Assembly (NCBI GenBank): GCA_035623615.1
Contig: DASPTB010000036.1
Location: 1 to 17,327, forward strand
From: DASPTB01 sp035623615
GTDB lineage: Bacteria > Actinomycetota > UBA4738
Direction: 5' to 3'
Length of the DNA stretch: 17,327 nucleotides
Part shown: in pieces, positions 1 to 7,334 of the stretch
How positions within the stretch are numbered: position 1 is the first letter of the stretch
How the letters are laid out: each line of letters begins with the position of its first letter
Program-made: the position numbers and the translations under genes
The notes under the pieces: generated by a model
The model's database searches: none
Told to the model about the DNA's origin: nothing
Seen by the model: only the letters and a program-made list of their open reading frames with translations

Positions 1-477
1 GCAGAAGCACGTTCCGCCGGGCGTCTCGCAGTTCACGGCGACGAACACCGCGGCGCGGCGCCGGGCCATGTACGACGTGTCGCTCGCGAAGACGCGATCC
101 TGCACCGCGACGGCGTGCAGGTCGCACGAACGGACGCCCACGAACGCGAACGGGCTCTCCTCGGGATCGGCCTTCTCGAACCGGAGCTCGTCGCCGCTGC
201 GCGTTGCCGTCCCCAGCAGCTCGCGCGGCGGGAAGAGGAACCGCTTGGCCGAGTCGGGACCGTGCGCGAAACCGAACCACCGCCGGTCGTCGCGCCGGGT
301 CACCTGGTAGCGCCCGGCCTCTTGGCGCTCGCCCACGCCCCGCGCAAGTTCGCCCGGCGAGTCGAGGCGCTCGAGCACGATCGCGCCGTCGCGAACGGTG
401 GGGCCCACCAGTTGGTATCCGCGCCGGATCAGCTCGTCGAGCAGTCGCTCGAAGCCGTCGGCCTCTAGGAACGGCAA
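1..477 (-). CDS. 4Fe-4S dicluster hydrogenase/sulfhydrogenase beta-type subunit, C-terminus cut by window edge
   Basis: This is the N-terminal 159 residues of a protein that continues past the left edge. It resembles the beta (HydB/HyhB, also AsrA-like) subunits of group 3 [NiFe]-hydrogenases and sulfhydrogenases, which pass electrons through two 4Fe-4S clusters. Visible family signatures are GYQLVGPTVRDGAIV near residue 27, GRYQVTRRDD near 70, FLFPPRELL near 95, VGVRSCDLHAVAVQD near 125, and VAVNCETPGGTCFC at the edge. The clusters themselves would lie in the missing half. The start is TTG at 477: a GGGAGGA ribosome binding site (484-490) lies six bases upstream and overlaps the end of the CBS gene, which stops at 481, so the two are probably co-transcribed and coupled. 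The identification is by recalled motif pattern; whether the partner is a hydrogenase or a sulfite/sulfur reductase cannot be told here. Confidence 0.82.
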   Translation of the reverse strand, partial: MPFLEADGFERLLDELIRRGYQLVGPTVRDGAIVLERLDSPGELARGVGERQEAGRYQVTRRDDRRWFGFAHGPDSAKRFLFPPRELLGTATRSGDELRFEKADPEESPFAFVGVRSCDLHAVAVQDRVFASDTSYMARRRAAVFVAVNCETPGGTCFC

Positions 478-480
478 GTC

Positions 481-1101
481 CTATCCTCCCGCGGTGACTG
501 GCTTCTGGCTCTCGAAGCGTACACCGAGCACGCCGGGGACGCTTCGGACCACGAGCTCCACCAGGCGGCGCTCCGACCGGTCGGCGTCGCCGACGAGCGT
601 GACCACGCCGCCGTCCACCGAGGGATCGAACCGGCCGAGCGAGAGGGTGTCGTCCTCGAGCATCTCCTCGACCTCGGCGAGGATCTCCGCGTCGTCTCGT
701 GCGAGGGTCCGCAGGAGGTCGCGCCTGCTGACGATCCCGATGACGCGGTCGCCGGACACGATCGGGATGCGCTTGATGTGCCGCTGCAGCATCAGGCGCG
801 CCGCTTCCGAGGCGTCGGCCTCCTCCGTGAGCGTCACCACGTCGCGCGTCATCACTTCCTCGGCGCGCCGGGCGACGAACTGCGCCGACGGGTGCCAGGG
901 AAGCACGTGGCGCCGGGGGTCGTCCGCCGTCTCGAGCGGAATGAGATCCGCCTCTGAGACGATCCCGATCAGGCGATCATCCGAGTCGAGCACCGGCACG
1001 GCGCTCACGCGGCGGTCCACCAGGATCGCGGCCACTTCCTTCACGGGCGTATCGGCGAAGACGCACACGACGGGCGTCGACATCACGTCCTTGACTCGCA
1101 T
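481..1101 (-). CDS. CBS-pair and BON domain protein
   Basis: This is a 206-residue soluble protein. Residues 1-55 and 80-135 form two CBS motifs (VKDVMSTPVVCV, then GIVSEADL; EEVMTRDVVTL, then GIVSRRDLLR), which as a pair normally bind adenine nucleotides and act as an energy sensor. Residues about 137-200 match a BON domain (VDGGVVTLVGDADRSER and RSVPGVLGV), a small module often linked to membranes or ligand binding. CBS-CBS-BON proteins are common in actinobacteria. The ATG at 1101 has a strong AGGAGGTGA ribosome binding site. It lies between an OsmC gene 130 bp upstream and a hydrogenase-type subunit 3 bp downstream, so it may tune that redox enzyme or its expression. That link is inferred from gene order only. 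Confidence 0.9.
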   Translation of the reverse strand: MRVKDVMSTPVVCVFADTPVKEVAAILVDRRVSAVPVLDSDDRLIGIVSEADLIPLETADDPRRHVLPWHPSAQFVARRAEEVMTRDVVTLTEEADASEAARLMLQRHIKRIPIVSGDRVIGIVSRRDLLRTLARDDAEILAEVEEMLEDDTLSLGRFDPSVDGGVVTLVGDADRSERRLVELVVRSVPGVLGVRFESQKPVTAGG

Positions 1102-1231
1102 CTCGCGCTCACCTCCTCTTCCATGGTCCGAGCCGGCCGCGCCACCGATCAGGGTCGAAGGTCCTCTCGACGCCGGGCCGGGCAGCGCCGACGCGCGGCG
1201 CGTTGCGAATGGCCTGCGGACGGCCCGACCG

Positions 1232-1639
1232 TCACACGGCTCGCGACGCCTGCAGAAGCTCGATCTCGACCGTCGGCGGCTTCGTCAGCGAGTTGTGCAC
1301 CGTGCAGTGCTCGACGACGGCCATCAGGGCCGCGCGACGCGACTCGGGGAAGCCGGCCGGCAGCCGCAACCGGAGCTCGATGCGCTCGACCCTCGCGGGC
1401 CGCTCGCCCATCACGAACTCGCACTCGACGCGGAGCCCGTCCGGGGCGATGCCGTGCCGGCGGAGGAACCGCTCCGCAAAGAGCCCGACGCACCCCGCGA
1501 GGGACGCGACGAACAGCTCCGTCGGTGTCGGGCCCAGGTCTTGCCCCCCGTCCACGTACGGCTGGTCGACGGTCAGGAAGTGGGCCCGAACGTCGATCAC
1601 GAAGCTGTCTCCCGAGGCCCAGTCCACGGAGATGGCCAT
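1232..1639 (-). CDS. OsmC/Ohr family peroxidase-like protein
   Basis: This 135-residue OsmC-family protein belongs to the small thiol-dependent peroxidases that reduce organic hydroperoxides. The two redox cysteines are visible: Cys50 in LGPTPTELFVASLAGC and Cys112 in VVEHCTVHNSL, both in the typical sequence context. The frame is open further upstream, but the ATG at 1639 (MAISVDW) is preferred because it gives the normal family length and has an AAGGGGA ribosome binding site just upstream. It precedes the CBS-BON and hydrogenase-type genes on the same strand and could be the first gene of that unit. Substrate and regulation are not visible. The gene could be closer to a general OsmC or a YhfA-type subgroup. 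Confidence 0.9.
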   Translation of the reverse strand: MAISVDWASGDSFVIDVRAHFLTVDQPYVDGGQDLGPTPTELFVASLAGCVGLFAERFLRRHGIAPDGLRVECEFVMGERPARVERIELRLRLPAGFPESRRAALMAVVEHCTVHNSLTKPPTVEIELLQASRAV

Positions 1640-1768
1640 GGCCCGTCCCCTTTCAGATGAACGGCGCGACGGTGTCGTTGCCGTTCGCATCCGCCGTCCG
1701 CTCCCTTCGCACACCGCGAGCATGCGTTCCGGGGCGGCGGGTGCGATGGGGTCGTGCGACCCGGGACC

Positions 1769-2284
1769 TCAGGGCCCTCCGGTCGCCTTCCCCGAAGCGG
1801 GTGTCTCCGCGTGGCCTCCGTGCCCACCGGCGAGCCGGTCGCGAACGACGGCCGCGACGTTGTCCACGAAGTCCTTCACGGTCGCCTCCGCGACGCGGTG
1901 CAGCAGCGCGCGATCCGCGACGCGACCGAGCAATCCGAACGGCGGCGTGTACCGGGCCGTCATCGACAGTTGCGTGCGGTCGACCCCCACGGGAGCGACC
2001 TCGACCTCGCCCTCGAGCGCGGGGAAGAGCGCCTCCCGCGACTCGGACCGCCACCGGATCGGGACGAACGTCCGCCCGTCGCCGCGGATCGCCGTGCCGA
2101 CCTCCACGGTCACGGTGCGGTCGACGCGCATCGCGTGGCCGAATCCGACGTCGGCCATCCTCGCCTCGCCCGAGGCGCCCGCGCGGTCGGCGAGCCCCGG
2201 CAGCCACGAGCCGACGTCGTCCAGCAGCGCCTCCTGCACGGCGGCGTACGGAGCGGCGATCTCGACGAAGGATCGGACGAACAC
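1769..2284 (-). CDS. SRPBCC (START/polyketide cyclase-like) family protein
   Basis: This 171-residue protein has the SRPBCC layout. An N-terminal strand and helix (VRSFVEIAAPYAAVQEALLD) is followed by a beta-rich middle (RTVTVEVGTAIRGDGRTFVP, LFPALEGEVEVAPVG, TQLSMTARYTPP). The C-terminal helix (ATVKDFVDNVAAVVRDRL) would close the hydrophobic pocket. Members bind lipids or other hydrophobic ligands, but the function cannot be inferred from the fold. The proposed start is GTG at 2284, giving the standard N-terminus; the ribosome binding site is weak, so the exact start is uncertain. The last 20 residues (GGHGGHAETPASGKATGG) look disordered. It is followed after 129 bp by osmC and preceded by a 200-bp gap. 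Confidence 0.75.
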   Translation of the reverse strand: MFVRSFVEIAAPYAAVQEALLDDVGSWLPGLADRAGASGEARMADVGFGHAMRVDRTVTVEVGTAIRGDGRTFVPIRWRSESREALFPALEGEVEVAPVGVDRTQLSMTARYTPPFGLLGRVADRALLHRVAEATVKDFVDNVAAVVRDRLAGGHGGHAETPASGKATGGP

Positions 2285-2484
2285 GCCCCAGACGGTGGCA
2301 TGAAGACGGCCCCGCCGTCGCCGTCGGTGGACCCGCGACTCCAGGGCCGCTCGGCCCCTCTCGGCCGGACGCCGCTGCGGGAGGATCAGCTCGCTCGAGA
2401 AGTCCCGGTGTCGTTCGGGGCGCGGCCCCTGGCCTCCCCGCGGTGCCCGCCCCGGACCGCCGGGCTTCGTTTCGTCCGGCTCCG

Positions 2485-3585
2485 TCAGGGGGTCGGCGTG
2501 GGCGACGGGGCCGGGTCGAGCACCTGCTGACCGGCGAACAGCCCGCTGACGATCTGGATGCGCCCGCCGCCGACGATGCCGACCGTGACCTCCTTCTTGG
2601 TCGCCGGATGGCCTTTCTCGACCAGCCAGACCGTCCCGCTGTTCCCGTTGCGGAGCACCGCCGAGGTGGGCAGCGTGATGGCGTCGTCGACCTCGGCCGT
2701 CACGGCGATCACCTTCACCTGGACACCTGGGAACACCGCGGTGCCGTCGGGCAGCTGGCACCGGAAGTCGGGCTCCGTAGCCAGAGCCTGCGCGGCCTGA
2801 GAGGACGGCACGTTGCCGCCGACCGAGAGGAACGTGCAGTCGACGGGCTGGTCCTGATGCGGGATGGAGACCTGCACCGACAACGGCGCCGTGTAGAAGC
2901 GGTAGAGCTCGTTCTGGGGGACGTTCGCAATCACGTCGTACCGGCTGGGAATGACGGTCACGACCTGCTGGCCGGCGACCACGGTCTGACCCTTCGTCAC
3001 CGAGAGCTTCCCGATGGTCCCCGCGATGGGCGCCGTGACGTTCTCGTTGATCCCGCTCGGGGTCGCGATCGGCGACGGCGAGCTCCCGAAGAAAGTCGGA
3101 GACGGCGAGACGGTGGGCACCGTGACGGTCATGATCGTGTCCCCCACCGCGACTGCGTCCCCGGGGCGGGCGTCGATCGCCGTCACCTCGCCGGTCACCG
3201 GCGCGGGTACGCTCTGCGTCGACTCCTGCACCACGACGCCGGTCAGCTGCACCGTGGCCCGGATCGAGCCGACCGTGGCCTCCGCCGTCCCCGAGCCGGT
3301 CGTGGTCGCGGACTGAGGCGAGGACACGAGGAAGGCTGCGACGATCGCCGCCACGAGCACGAGCGCGGCCAGGACGATGGCCCCGCGCATCCGCGTCGTG
3401 GCTCCGCCGAGCCGAAGGCGCCCCCGCTTCGGTCGCGGGGTCGGCTCCTCGCCCAGGTCTTCCGGAACGAAGGGCTCTCCGCCCTCCGGCTCGGGCGCGC
3501 CGCCGGCGGCGTCCTCGCCACCCACGTCGGCGTTGTCGAGGTGCTTCGCGTCCGGCTCGTCGATCTCTTCGCGCTGTTCGGCCAC
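2485..3585 (-). CDS. Membrane-anchored HlyD/RND-type periplasmic adaptor-like protein
   Basis: This 366-residue protein has four parts. Residues 1-66 are an acidic, Pro/Glu-rich cytoplasmic tail ending in a basic patch (RPKRGRLRLGG). Residues 68-88 are one membrane helix. Then comes a lipoyl-like hybrid fold in two halves (VPAPVTGEVTAIDARPGDAV near 126 and VTAPIAGTIGKLSVTKGQ near 182), followed by a beta-barrel and membrane-proximal region (TLPTSAVLRNGNSGTVWLVE). Adaptors of this type link an inner-membrane transporter to outer components. Here the helical hairpin that normally separates the lipoyl halves is replaced by a short Pro/Ser/Thr-rich linker, and the C-terminus ends in a PSPTPTP tail. 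The start is GTG at 3585; an in-frame stop lies just upstream. No ABC or MFS partner gene is next to it. Confidence 0.8.
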   Translation of the reverse strand: MAEQREEIDEPDAKHLDNADVGGEDAAGGAPEPEGGEPFVPEDLGEEPTPRPKRGRLRLGGATTRMRGAIVLAALVLVAAIVAAFLVSSPQSATTTGSGTAEATVGSIRATVQLTGVVVQESTQSVPAPVTGEVTAIDARPGDAVAVGDTIMTVTVPTVSPSPTFFGSSPSPIATPSGINENVTAPIAGTIGKLSVTKGQTVVAGQQVVTVIPSRYDVIANVPQNELYRFYTAPLSVQVSIPHQDQPVDCTFLSVGGNVPSSQAAQALATEPDFRCQLPDGTAVFPGVQVKVIAVTAEVDDAITLPTSAVLRNGNSGTVWLVEKGHPATKKEVTVGIVGGGRIQIVSGLFAGQQVLDPAPSPTPTP

Positions 3586-3673
3586 GTTCCCGGCCCCGTT
3601 CCGTCATCGGATCCTGGGCGAGGCATCCGACCCAGTCTCACCTTCCGAGGGCAACCTCGCAAGGCCGGGTGCT

Positions 3674-3685
3674 CTGACCGGTCAG
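3674..3685. repeat. 12-bp perfect palindrome over the gabT stop codon
   Basis: CTGACCGGTCAG is a perfect palindrome overlapping the TGA stop of the aminotransferase and lying about 90 bp upstream of the adaptor gene start. With no loop and no T-run it is a poor terminator; as double-stranded DNA it could be an operator for the downstream gene. Nothing more can be said from the sequence. Confidence 0.4.
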
Positions 3686-5049
3686 TCGCCCTCCACCTCG
3701 GACGCCCTGTCGCGGATGCCCGCCGTGCGGCGCGCGGCCGTCGCCGCCTCCGCGAGGACCTCCAGGCCCTCATCTAGTTCATCGTCCGAGATCACCAGGG
3801 GGATGAGGTGGCGGAGCACGTTGTGGTGGATGCCGCACCCCACGGTGACCAGGCCGCGGGACATGGCCTCGCGCATGAGGGCGTCCAGCAGCGCGGGGGC
3901 CGGCTCCTTGGTCTCGCGATCGGCGACGAGCTCGACCCCCACCATGGCGCCGACACCGCGGATCTCCCCGACCTCGGGGACCTCCGCCGCGATCTGCTCC
4001 CAGCGGGCGCGCACGACCTTGCCCACCTGCTCGGAGCGCTCCAGGAGCCCCTCGTCGTCGATCACGTCGAGGACCGCGTTCGCCGCCGCGCACGCGACCG
4101 GGTTGCCCACGTACGTCCCGCCGATCGCCGACGGTCCGGGGGCGTCCATGACGGCGCTCGGGCCGACCACGGCCGACAGGGGGTAGCCGGCCGCCAGGGC
4201 TTTGGCGAGCACCACGATGTCGGGCTCGAAACCGAACTGCTCGGACGCGAGGAACGTGCCGGTTCGCCCCGTTCCCGACTGCACCTCGTCGCCGATCACG
4301 AGAATGCCGTGCGCGGAACAGAGCTCCTTGACGCCCTGCAGGAACTCGGGTGGGGGGACGACGAACCCGCCCTCGCCCTGGATCGGCTCGATCACCGCGG
4401 CCGCCACCGTGCTCGGATCGACCACCGTGACGAACGCGCGCTCGAGCGCCTCGAGGGCGAGCGCGCCGACCGCGTCCGGGTACGGGCTGCGGTAGGGATA
4501 CGCGTACGGGAGGCGGTACACCTCGGGCGCGAACGGGCCGAACCCGGTCTTGTACGGCTTGTTCCGGCTCGTCAGGGTCATCGTGAGCAGCGTGCGCCCG
4601 TGGAAGCCCCCTTCGAAGCAGATCAACGCGGGCCGCCCCGTGGCCGCCCGCGCGAACTTCACTGCGTTCTCGATCGCCTCCGCGCCCGAGTTGAACAGGG
4701 CGACCTTCCCGTCGCGGATTCCGGTGCGCTCGACGAGCTTCTCGGCGAGCTCGACGTACGGCTCGTAGGGGATCACGGAGAAGTCGGTGTGCGAGACCTT
4801 GGCCGCCTGGCGTTGCACGGCCTCCACGACCTTCGGGTGGGAGTACCCGACCAGCTGGCACCCGAGCCCGGAGGAGAAGTCGAGCATGGAGTTGCCGTCG
4901 ATGTCGGTGATGCGGGCGCCGCGGGCGTGGTCGATGACGACGGGAACGTGGATGTCGAGCGCATCGCAGACGACCTTCGCCTTGCGCTCAAGGACCGCAG
5001 TCGAGCGCGGCCCGGGGATCGCGGTCGCCATGTCGATGGCCTTTTCCAT
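3682..5049 (-). CDS. gabT: Class III PLP aminotransferase, 4-aminobutyrate aminotransferase type
   Basis: This 455-residue cytosolic PLP enzyme most resembles GabT, which transfers the amino group of 4-aminobutyrate to 2-oxoglutarate, giving succinate semialdehyde and glutamate. Visible class III landmarks are the phosphate-binding SGAEA (121-125), the FHGRT loop (149-153), EPIQGEGG (221-228), the pyridine-N aspartate Asp254 in GDEVQSG, the Schiff-base lysine Lys283 in VVLAKALAAGYP, and GGTYVGNPVACAAA near 315. The length is normal. The ATG at 5049 has GGAGG 11 bases upstream; an internal ATG (MATAIPG) is less well supported. No succinate semialdehyde dehydrogenase is adjacent, so the true amine donor could differ, for example another omega-amino acid or a diamine. 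Confidence 0.85.
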   Translation of the reverse strand: MEKAIDMATAIPGPRSTAVLERKAKVVCDALDIHVPVVIDHARGARITDIDGNSMLDFSSGLGCQLVGYSHPKVVEAVQRQAAKVSHTDFSVIPYEPYVELAEKLVERTGIRDGKVALFNSGAEAIENAVKFARAATGRPALICFEGGFHGRTLLTMTLTSRNKPYKTGFGPFAPEVYRLPYAYPYRSPYPDAVGALALEALERAFVTVVDPSTVAAAVIEPIQGEGGFVVPPPEFLQGVKELCSAHGILVIGDEVQSGTGRTGTFLASEQFGFEPDIVVLAKALAAGYPLSAVVGPSAVMDAPGPSAIGGTYVGNPVACAAANAVLDVIDDEGLLERSEQVGKVVRARWEQIAAEVPEVGEIRGVGAMVGVELVADRETKEPAPALLDALMREAMSRGLVTVGCGIHHNVLRHLIPLVISDDELDEGLEVLAEAATAARRTAGIRDRASEVEGD

Positions 5050-5154
5050 TGGCGCTGGAACCTCCGTGCTGCCGTCGATCGCGACCAGGCCGGCCGCGGG
5101 ATCCCGGTGGGATGAACCGGGCGAGCGTACACGACGCCTGTCGGCCCTGACCGG

Positions 5155-5202
5155 CCGCGACCCTACGGCCCTGCTGCGCCGCGACCTTGCGGCCCGGCAG
5201 CG
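5155..5202. repeat. Imperfect tandem duplication of 24 bp
   Basis: Two adjacent 24-bp units (5155-5178 and 5179-5202) agree at 20 of 24 positions by eye; each begins CCGCGACC and contains CGGCCC. They lie in the 162-bp gap between the unknown gene ending at 5212 and gabT, just past the upstream gene's stop. The repeat may be a slippage relic or part of a GC-rich RNA structure in the transcript end. Confidence 0.5.
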
Positions 5203-5211
5203 CCCGCCGCG

Positions 5212-5622
5212 TCAGCGGCGACCGAGGGCGCGGATGCTCGCGGCCGCACCGGCGAAGGCTTCGAGCGGCTCCAGGAGGCCGTCGACCTCGGCGATCAGCT
5301 CCTCGTACACCCGCGGAGAGCCCTCCAGCCGCAGCCGCTCCGCCCGCCGGAGCGACTCGGCGACGGCCGCGTCGCAGGCCGCCCAGTCGGCCTCCGACGC
5401 GGCCGACCGCCAGCGGGGCATGCTCCCGGCCGCCTCGCGCAGGAGCGCCTCGAATCGGGCCAACCCCTCCGCGAGCGGCACGCCCTCCACCCGCCCGGTC
5501 CTCACGACCCCGACGAGCGCCGCCTTCGCGTCCTCCACCGTGGCCCGGGAGACGTTGAACGCGTCGATCGTGGCGCGGTCCTCGGGAGAGGAACGGTGCC
5601 GGGACCTCCGCAGCGGGGACAC
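5212..5622 (-). CDS. Hypothetical helical protein
   Basis: I do not recognise this 136-residue protein. It is predicted by eye to be almost all helix, rich in Ala, Glu, Arg and Leu, with a basic N-terminus (SPLRRSRHRSS) and conserved-looking aromatic spots (MPRWRSAASEADWAACD). It has no signal peptide, membrane segment or clear metal site; the single Cys is in the AACDAA stretch. The start is taken as GTG at 5622. There is no ribosome binding site, but TAGACT lies eight bases upstream, which fits a leaderless transcript. It is divergent from the lipid kinase gene, and their promoters share an inverted repeat, so the two may be co-regulated. The frame remains open further upstream across the kinase gene, but that part is antisense noise. 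Confidence 0.65.
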   Translation of the reverse strand: MSPLRRSRHRSSPEDRATIDAFNVSRATVEDAKAALVGVVRTGRVEGVPLAEGLARFEALLREAAGSMPRWRSAASEADWAACDAAVAESLRRAERLRLEGSPRVYEELIAEVDGLLEPLEAFAGAAASIRALGRR

Positions 5623-5623
5623 G

Positions 5624-5660
5624 GCTCGGAAGTCTAGGGGCGCCCGCGTAGAATCCGAGC
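5624..5660. promoter_or_regulatory. Symmetric divergent promoter region within an inverted repeat
   Basis: A near-perfect inverted repeat (GCTCGGA at 5624-5630, TCCGAGC at 5654-5660) encloses two -10-like boxes. TAGAAT on the plus strand (5649-5654) ends seven bases before the GTG of the lipid kinase gene. TAGACT on the minus strand (5636-5631) ends eight bases before the GTG of the unknown gene. Both spacings put transcription starts at or next to the GTG, as for leaderless mRNAs. No clear -35 boxes are seen. Confidence 0.55.
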
Positions 5661-5661
5661 G

Positions 5662-6564
5662 GTGCCTCGCCTCCTCCTCGTCGTCAACGGCGCCGCCCAG
5701 ACCGTCACCCGCTACGCGCGCGACGTGATCGCCGGCGCCCTCGCCTCCGAGTTCGCCGTCGACCTCGTGGAGACGAAGGGGCCCGGCCACGCGGCGGAGC
5801 TCGCGGCCGACGCGGCTCGCGCCCGCGTCGATGTCGTGGTCACCCTCGGCGGCGACGGCACCATCAACGAGGTCGTGAACGGACTCGCGGGCACCGACGT
5901 CCCGCTGGGCGTGCTTCCCGGCGGGGGGGCCAACGTATTCGCCCGCTCGATCGGGCTCCCCCGCGATCCGGTCGAGGCCACCGGGGTGCTCCTGGAACGG
6001 CTGATGGAGCCCCCCCGCCCGGTCCCGCTCGGGCGGATCGACGACCGCTGGTTCCACTCCAACTGCGGCATCGGCATCGACGCGACGATCGTGCGGCGCG
6101 TCGAGACGCGCCAGTTCGCCAAGCGGATGACGGGCGACCTGTTCTTCATGTGGAGCGCGGTCTGGGCGTACCTGCGCGAGTTCGACCGTCGGAAGGCCCA
6201 CCTCACCGTCTCACTCGACGGGGACGTCACCGAGAACGTGTTCACCCTCGTCGTGCAGAACCTCGACCCGTTCACCTACCTGGGCGAGCGCCCCATCCGG
6301 CTCTGTCCGGAGGCCTCACTCGACCTCGGGCTCGATTCGGTTGCGTTGCGAACCATGCGCTCGACGACCGTCGCCGGCACCTTGCTGCGCGCCTTCTCCG
6401 GCCGCGCGCCGTCGCGGCGCGTGGCCGTGCTCGGACACGACCTCCGCAGGATCGTCGTGACCGCCGACCGGCCCGTTCCCGCGCAAGTCGACGGCGAGTA
6501 CCTGGGCGAGCGCGAGCACGCGGAGATCCGGTCCGAGCCGGGCGCGCTCCTGCTCTACGGCTGA
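5662..6564 (+). CDS. Diacylglycerol/lipid kinase (DgkB/YegS/LCB5 family)
   Basis: This 300-residue lipid kinase phosphorylates a lipid hydroxyl (diacylglycerol or a related lipid) using a nucleotide triphosphate. Visible landmarks are the N-terminal RLLLVVNG strand, the nucleotide-binding GGDGTINEVVNGL (63-75), a PLGVLPGGGANVFARSIGLP segment (81-100; usually PLGTGN-type, here Gly-rich), and the C-terminal domain ending in VPAQVDGEYLGER, typical of the family. The GTG start at 5662 has no ribosome binding site but follows a TAGAAT box by seven bases, suggesting leaderless translation. Its 3' end overlaps the convergent glycerophosphodiesterase gene by 10 bp. Together with that neighbour it points to phospholipid turnover. 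The exact lipid substrate is not determinable; a phosphatidylinositol-mannoside or sphingoid-like lipid is possible. Confidence 0.88.
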   Translation: MPRLLLVVNGAAQTVTRYARDVIAGALASEFAVDLVETKGPGHAAELAADAARARVDVVVTLGGDGTINEVVNGLAGTDVPLGVLPGGGANVFARSIGLPRDPVEATGVLLERLMEPPRPVPLGRIDDRWFHSNCGIGIDATIVRRVETRQFAKRMTGDLFFMWSAVWAYLREFDRRKAHLTVSLDGDVTENVFTLVVQNLDPFTYLGERPIRLCPEASLDLGLDSVALRTMRSTTVAGTLLRAFSGRAPSRRVAVLGHDLRRIVVTADRPVPAQVDGEYLGEREHAEIRSEPGALLLYG

Positions 6565-7334
6565 GAGCGCTCGGCTCGCACGGCGTCGCGAACGGGAACG
6601 GCCGTCGCCGGGTCGTTCGTGACGACGGCGTCGACCCCCAACCGGAACAGCCGTTCGATTCGTTCGGGCTCGTCCACCGTCCAAACACCGACGCAGAGTC
6701 CTGCCTCGTGGCAGTCGCGGACGAACTCCTCGCCGGCGTCCTCTAGGGCCGCGACGTGCGCAAGCACGAAGCGGTGGCCGGCGTGTCGCGCATGACGCAC
6801 CACCCCGGGCCCGACCGGCCCGGCGACGAGCATTCCGGTGGGAAGGCTCGGCCGGATTCGGCGCGTGTGCGCGAGCGCTTCGGCGTCGAACGACGAGACG
6901 ATGACCGGTCCGTCGAACGGGAGTTCGTCAAGGAGCCTTACTACTTCGTCGACGCAGCGCGCCACACCCTGTCCGGGCGCCTCGTCGGGGGGCGACTTGA
7001 TCTCGATGTCGAGCCCGATCTTGCCCGACAGCCCCGTGAGGGTTTCCTCCAGCGACGGAACGCCGACGCCGGGAGCCGCCTCGAGGGTTCTGACCTGGGC
7101 AAACGTGAGCTCTTCGATCAGGCCGCGCCCATCTGTGGTGCGGGCGACGTCGGCGTCGTGCATGACGACGGCGTGTCCGTCGACGGTCAGGTGGACGTCG
7201 AACTCCACGGCATCGGCGCCCGCGGCCACCGCTGCGGCGAACGAAGGGAGTGTGTTCTCCGGCTCCACGCTCGGCGAGCCGCGATGCGCGACGACCGCCG
7301 GAAAAATGAGTTCGTCAATTCCGCGAATGCCCAT
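6555..7334 (-). CDS. Glycerophosphodiester phosphodiesterase (GDPD)
   Basis: This 259-residue TIM-barrel enzyme cleaves glycerophosphodiesters to glycerol 3-phosphate and an alcohol. Family residues are clear: His17-Arg18-Gly in VVAHRGSPSVEPENTLPSF, Glu44/Asp46 in AVEFDVHLTVDG, His59 in VVMHDADVARTTDG, Glu111/Lys113 in GLDIEIKSP, and GVWTVDEPERIERLFRLGVD with VVTNDPA near the end. There is no signal peptide, so it is probably cytosolic (UgpQ-like). The ATG at 7334 lies within the -35 element of the divergent whiB1 promoter. There is no good ribosome binding site; TATACT on the minus strand about 21 bases upstream (7361-7356) could be its -10 box. It converges with, and overlaps by 10 bp, the lipid kinase gene. 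Confidence 0.92.
   Translation of the reverse strand: MGIRGIDELIFPAVVAHRGSPSVEPENTLPSFAAAVAAGADAVEFDVHLTVDGHAVVMHDADVARTTDGRGLIEELTFAQVRTLEAAPGVGVPSLEETLTGLSGKIGLDIEIKSPPDEAPGQGVARCVDEVVRLLDELPFDGPVIVSSFDAEALAHTRRIRPSLPTGMLVAGPVGPGVVRHARHAGHRFVLAHVAALEDAGEEFVRDCHEAGLCVGVWTVDEPERIERLFRLGVDAVVTNDPATAVPVRDAVRAERSQP

Noticed and set aside
1769..3607. One 612-codon minus-strand protein covering the SRPBCC gene and the region upstream
   Set aside because: Only the last 171 residues look like a protein; the upstream part is an out-of-frame reading of the adaptor gene and is Arg/Gly-rich noise.
1123..3777. Open frame of 884 codons on the plus strand
   Set aside because: It is Arg/Pro-rich, has no recognisable domain, and lies antisense to osmC, the SRPBCC gene and the adaptor gene, all of which have clear family motifs and starts.
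5212..6201. Long 329-codon version of the unknown protein
   Set aside because: Its first 190 codons are antisense to the lipid kinase gene; a GTG with a -10-like box at the right distance gives a 136-residue protein instead.
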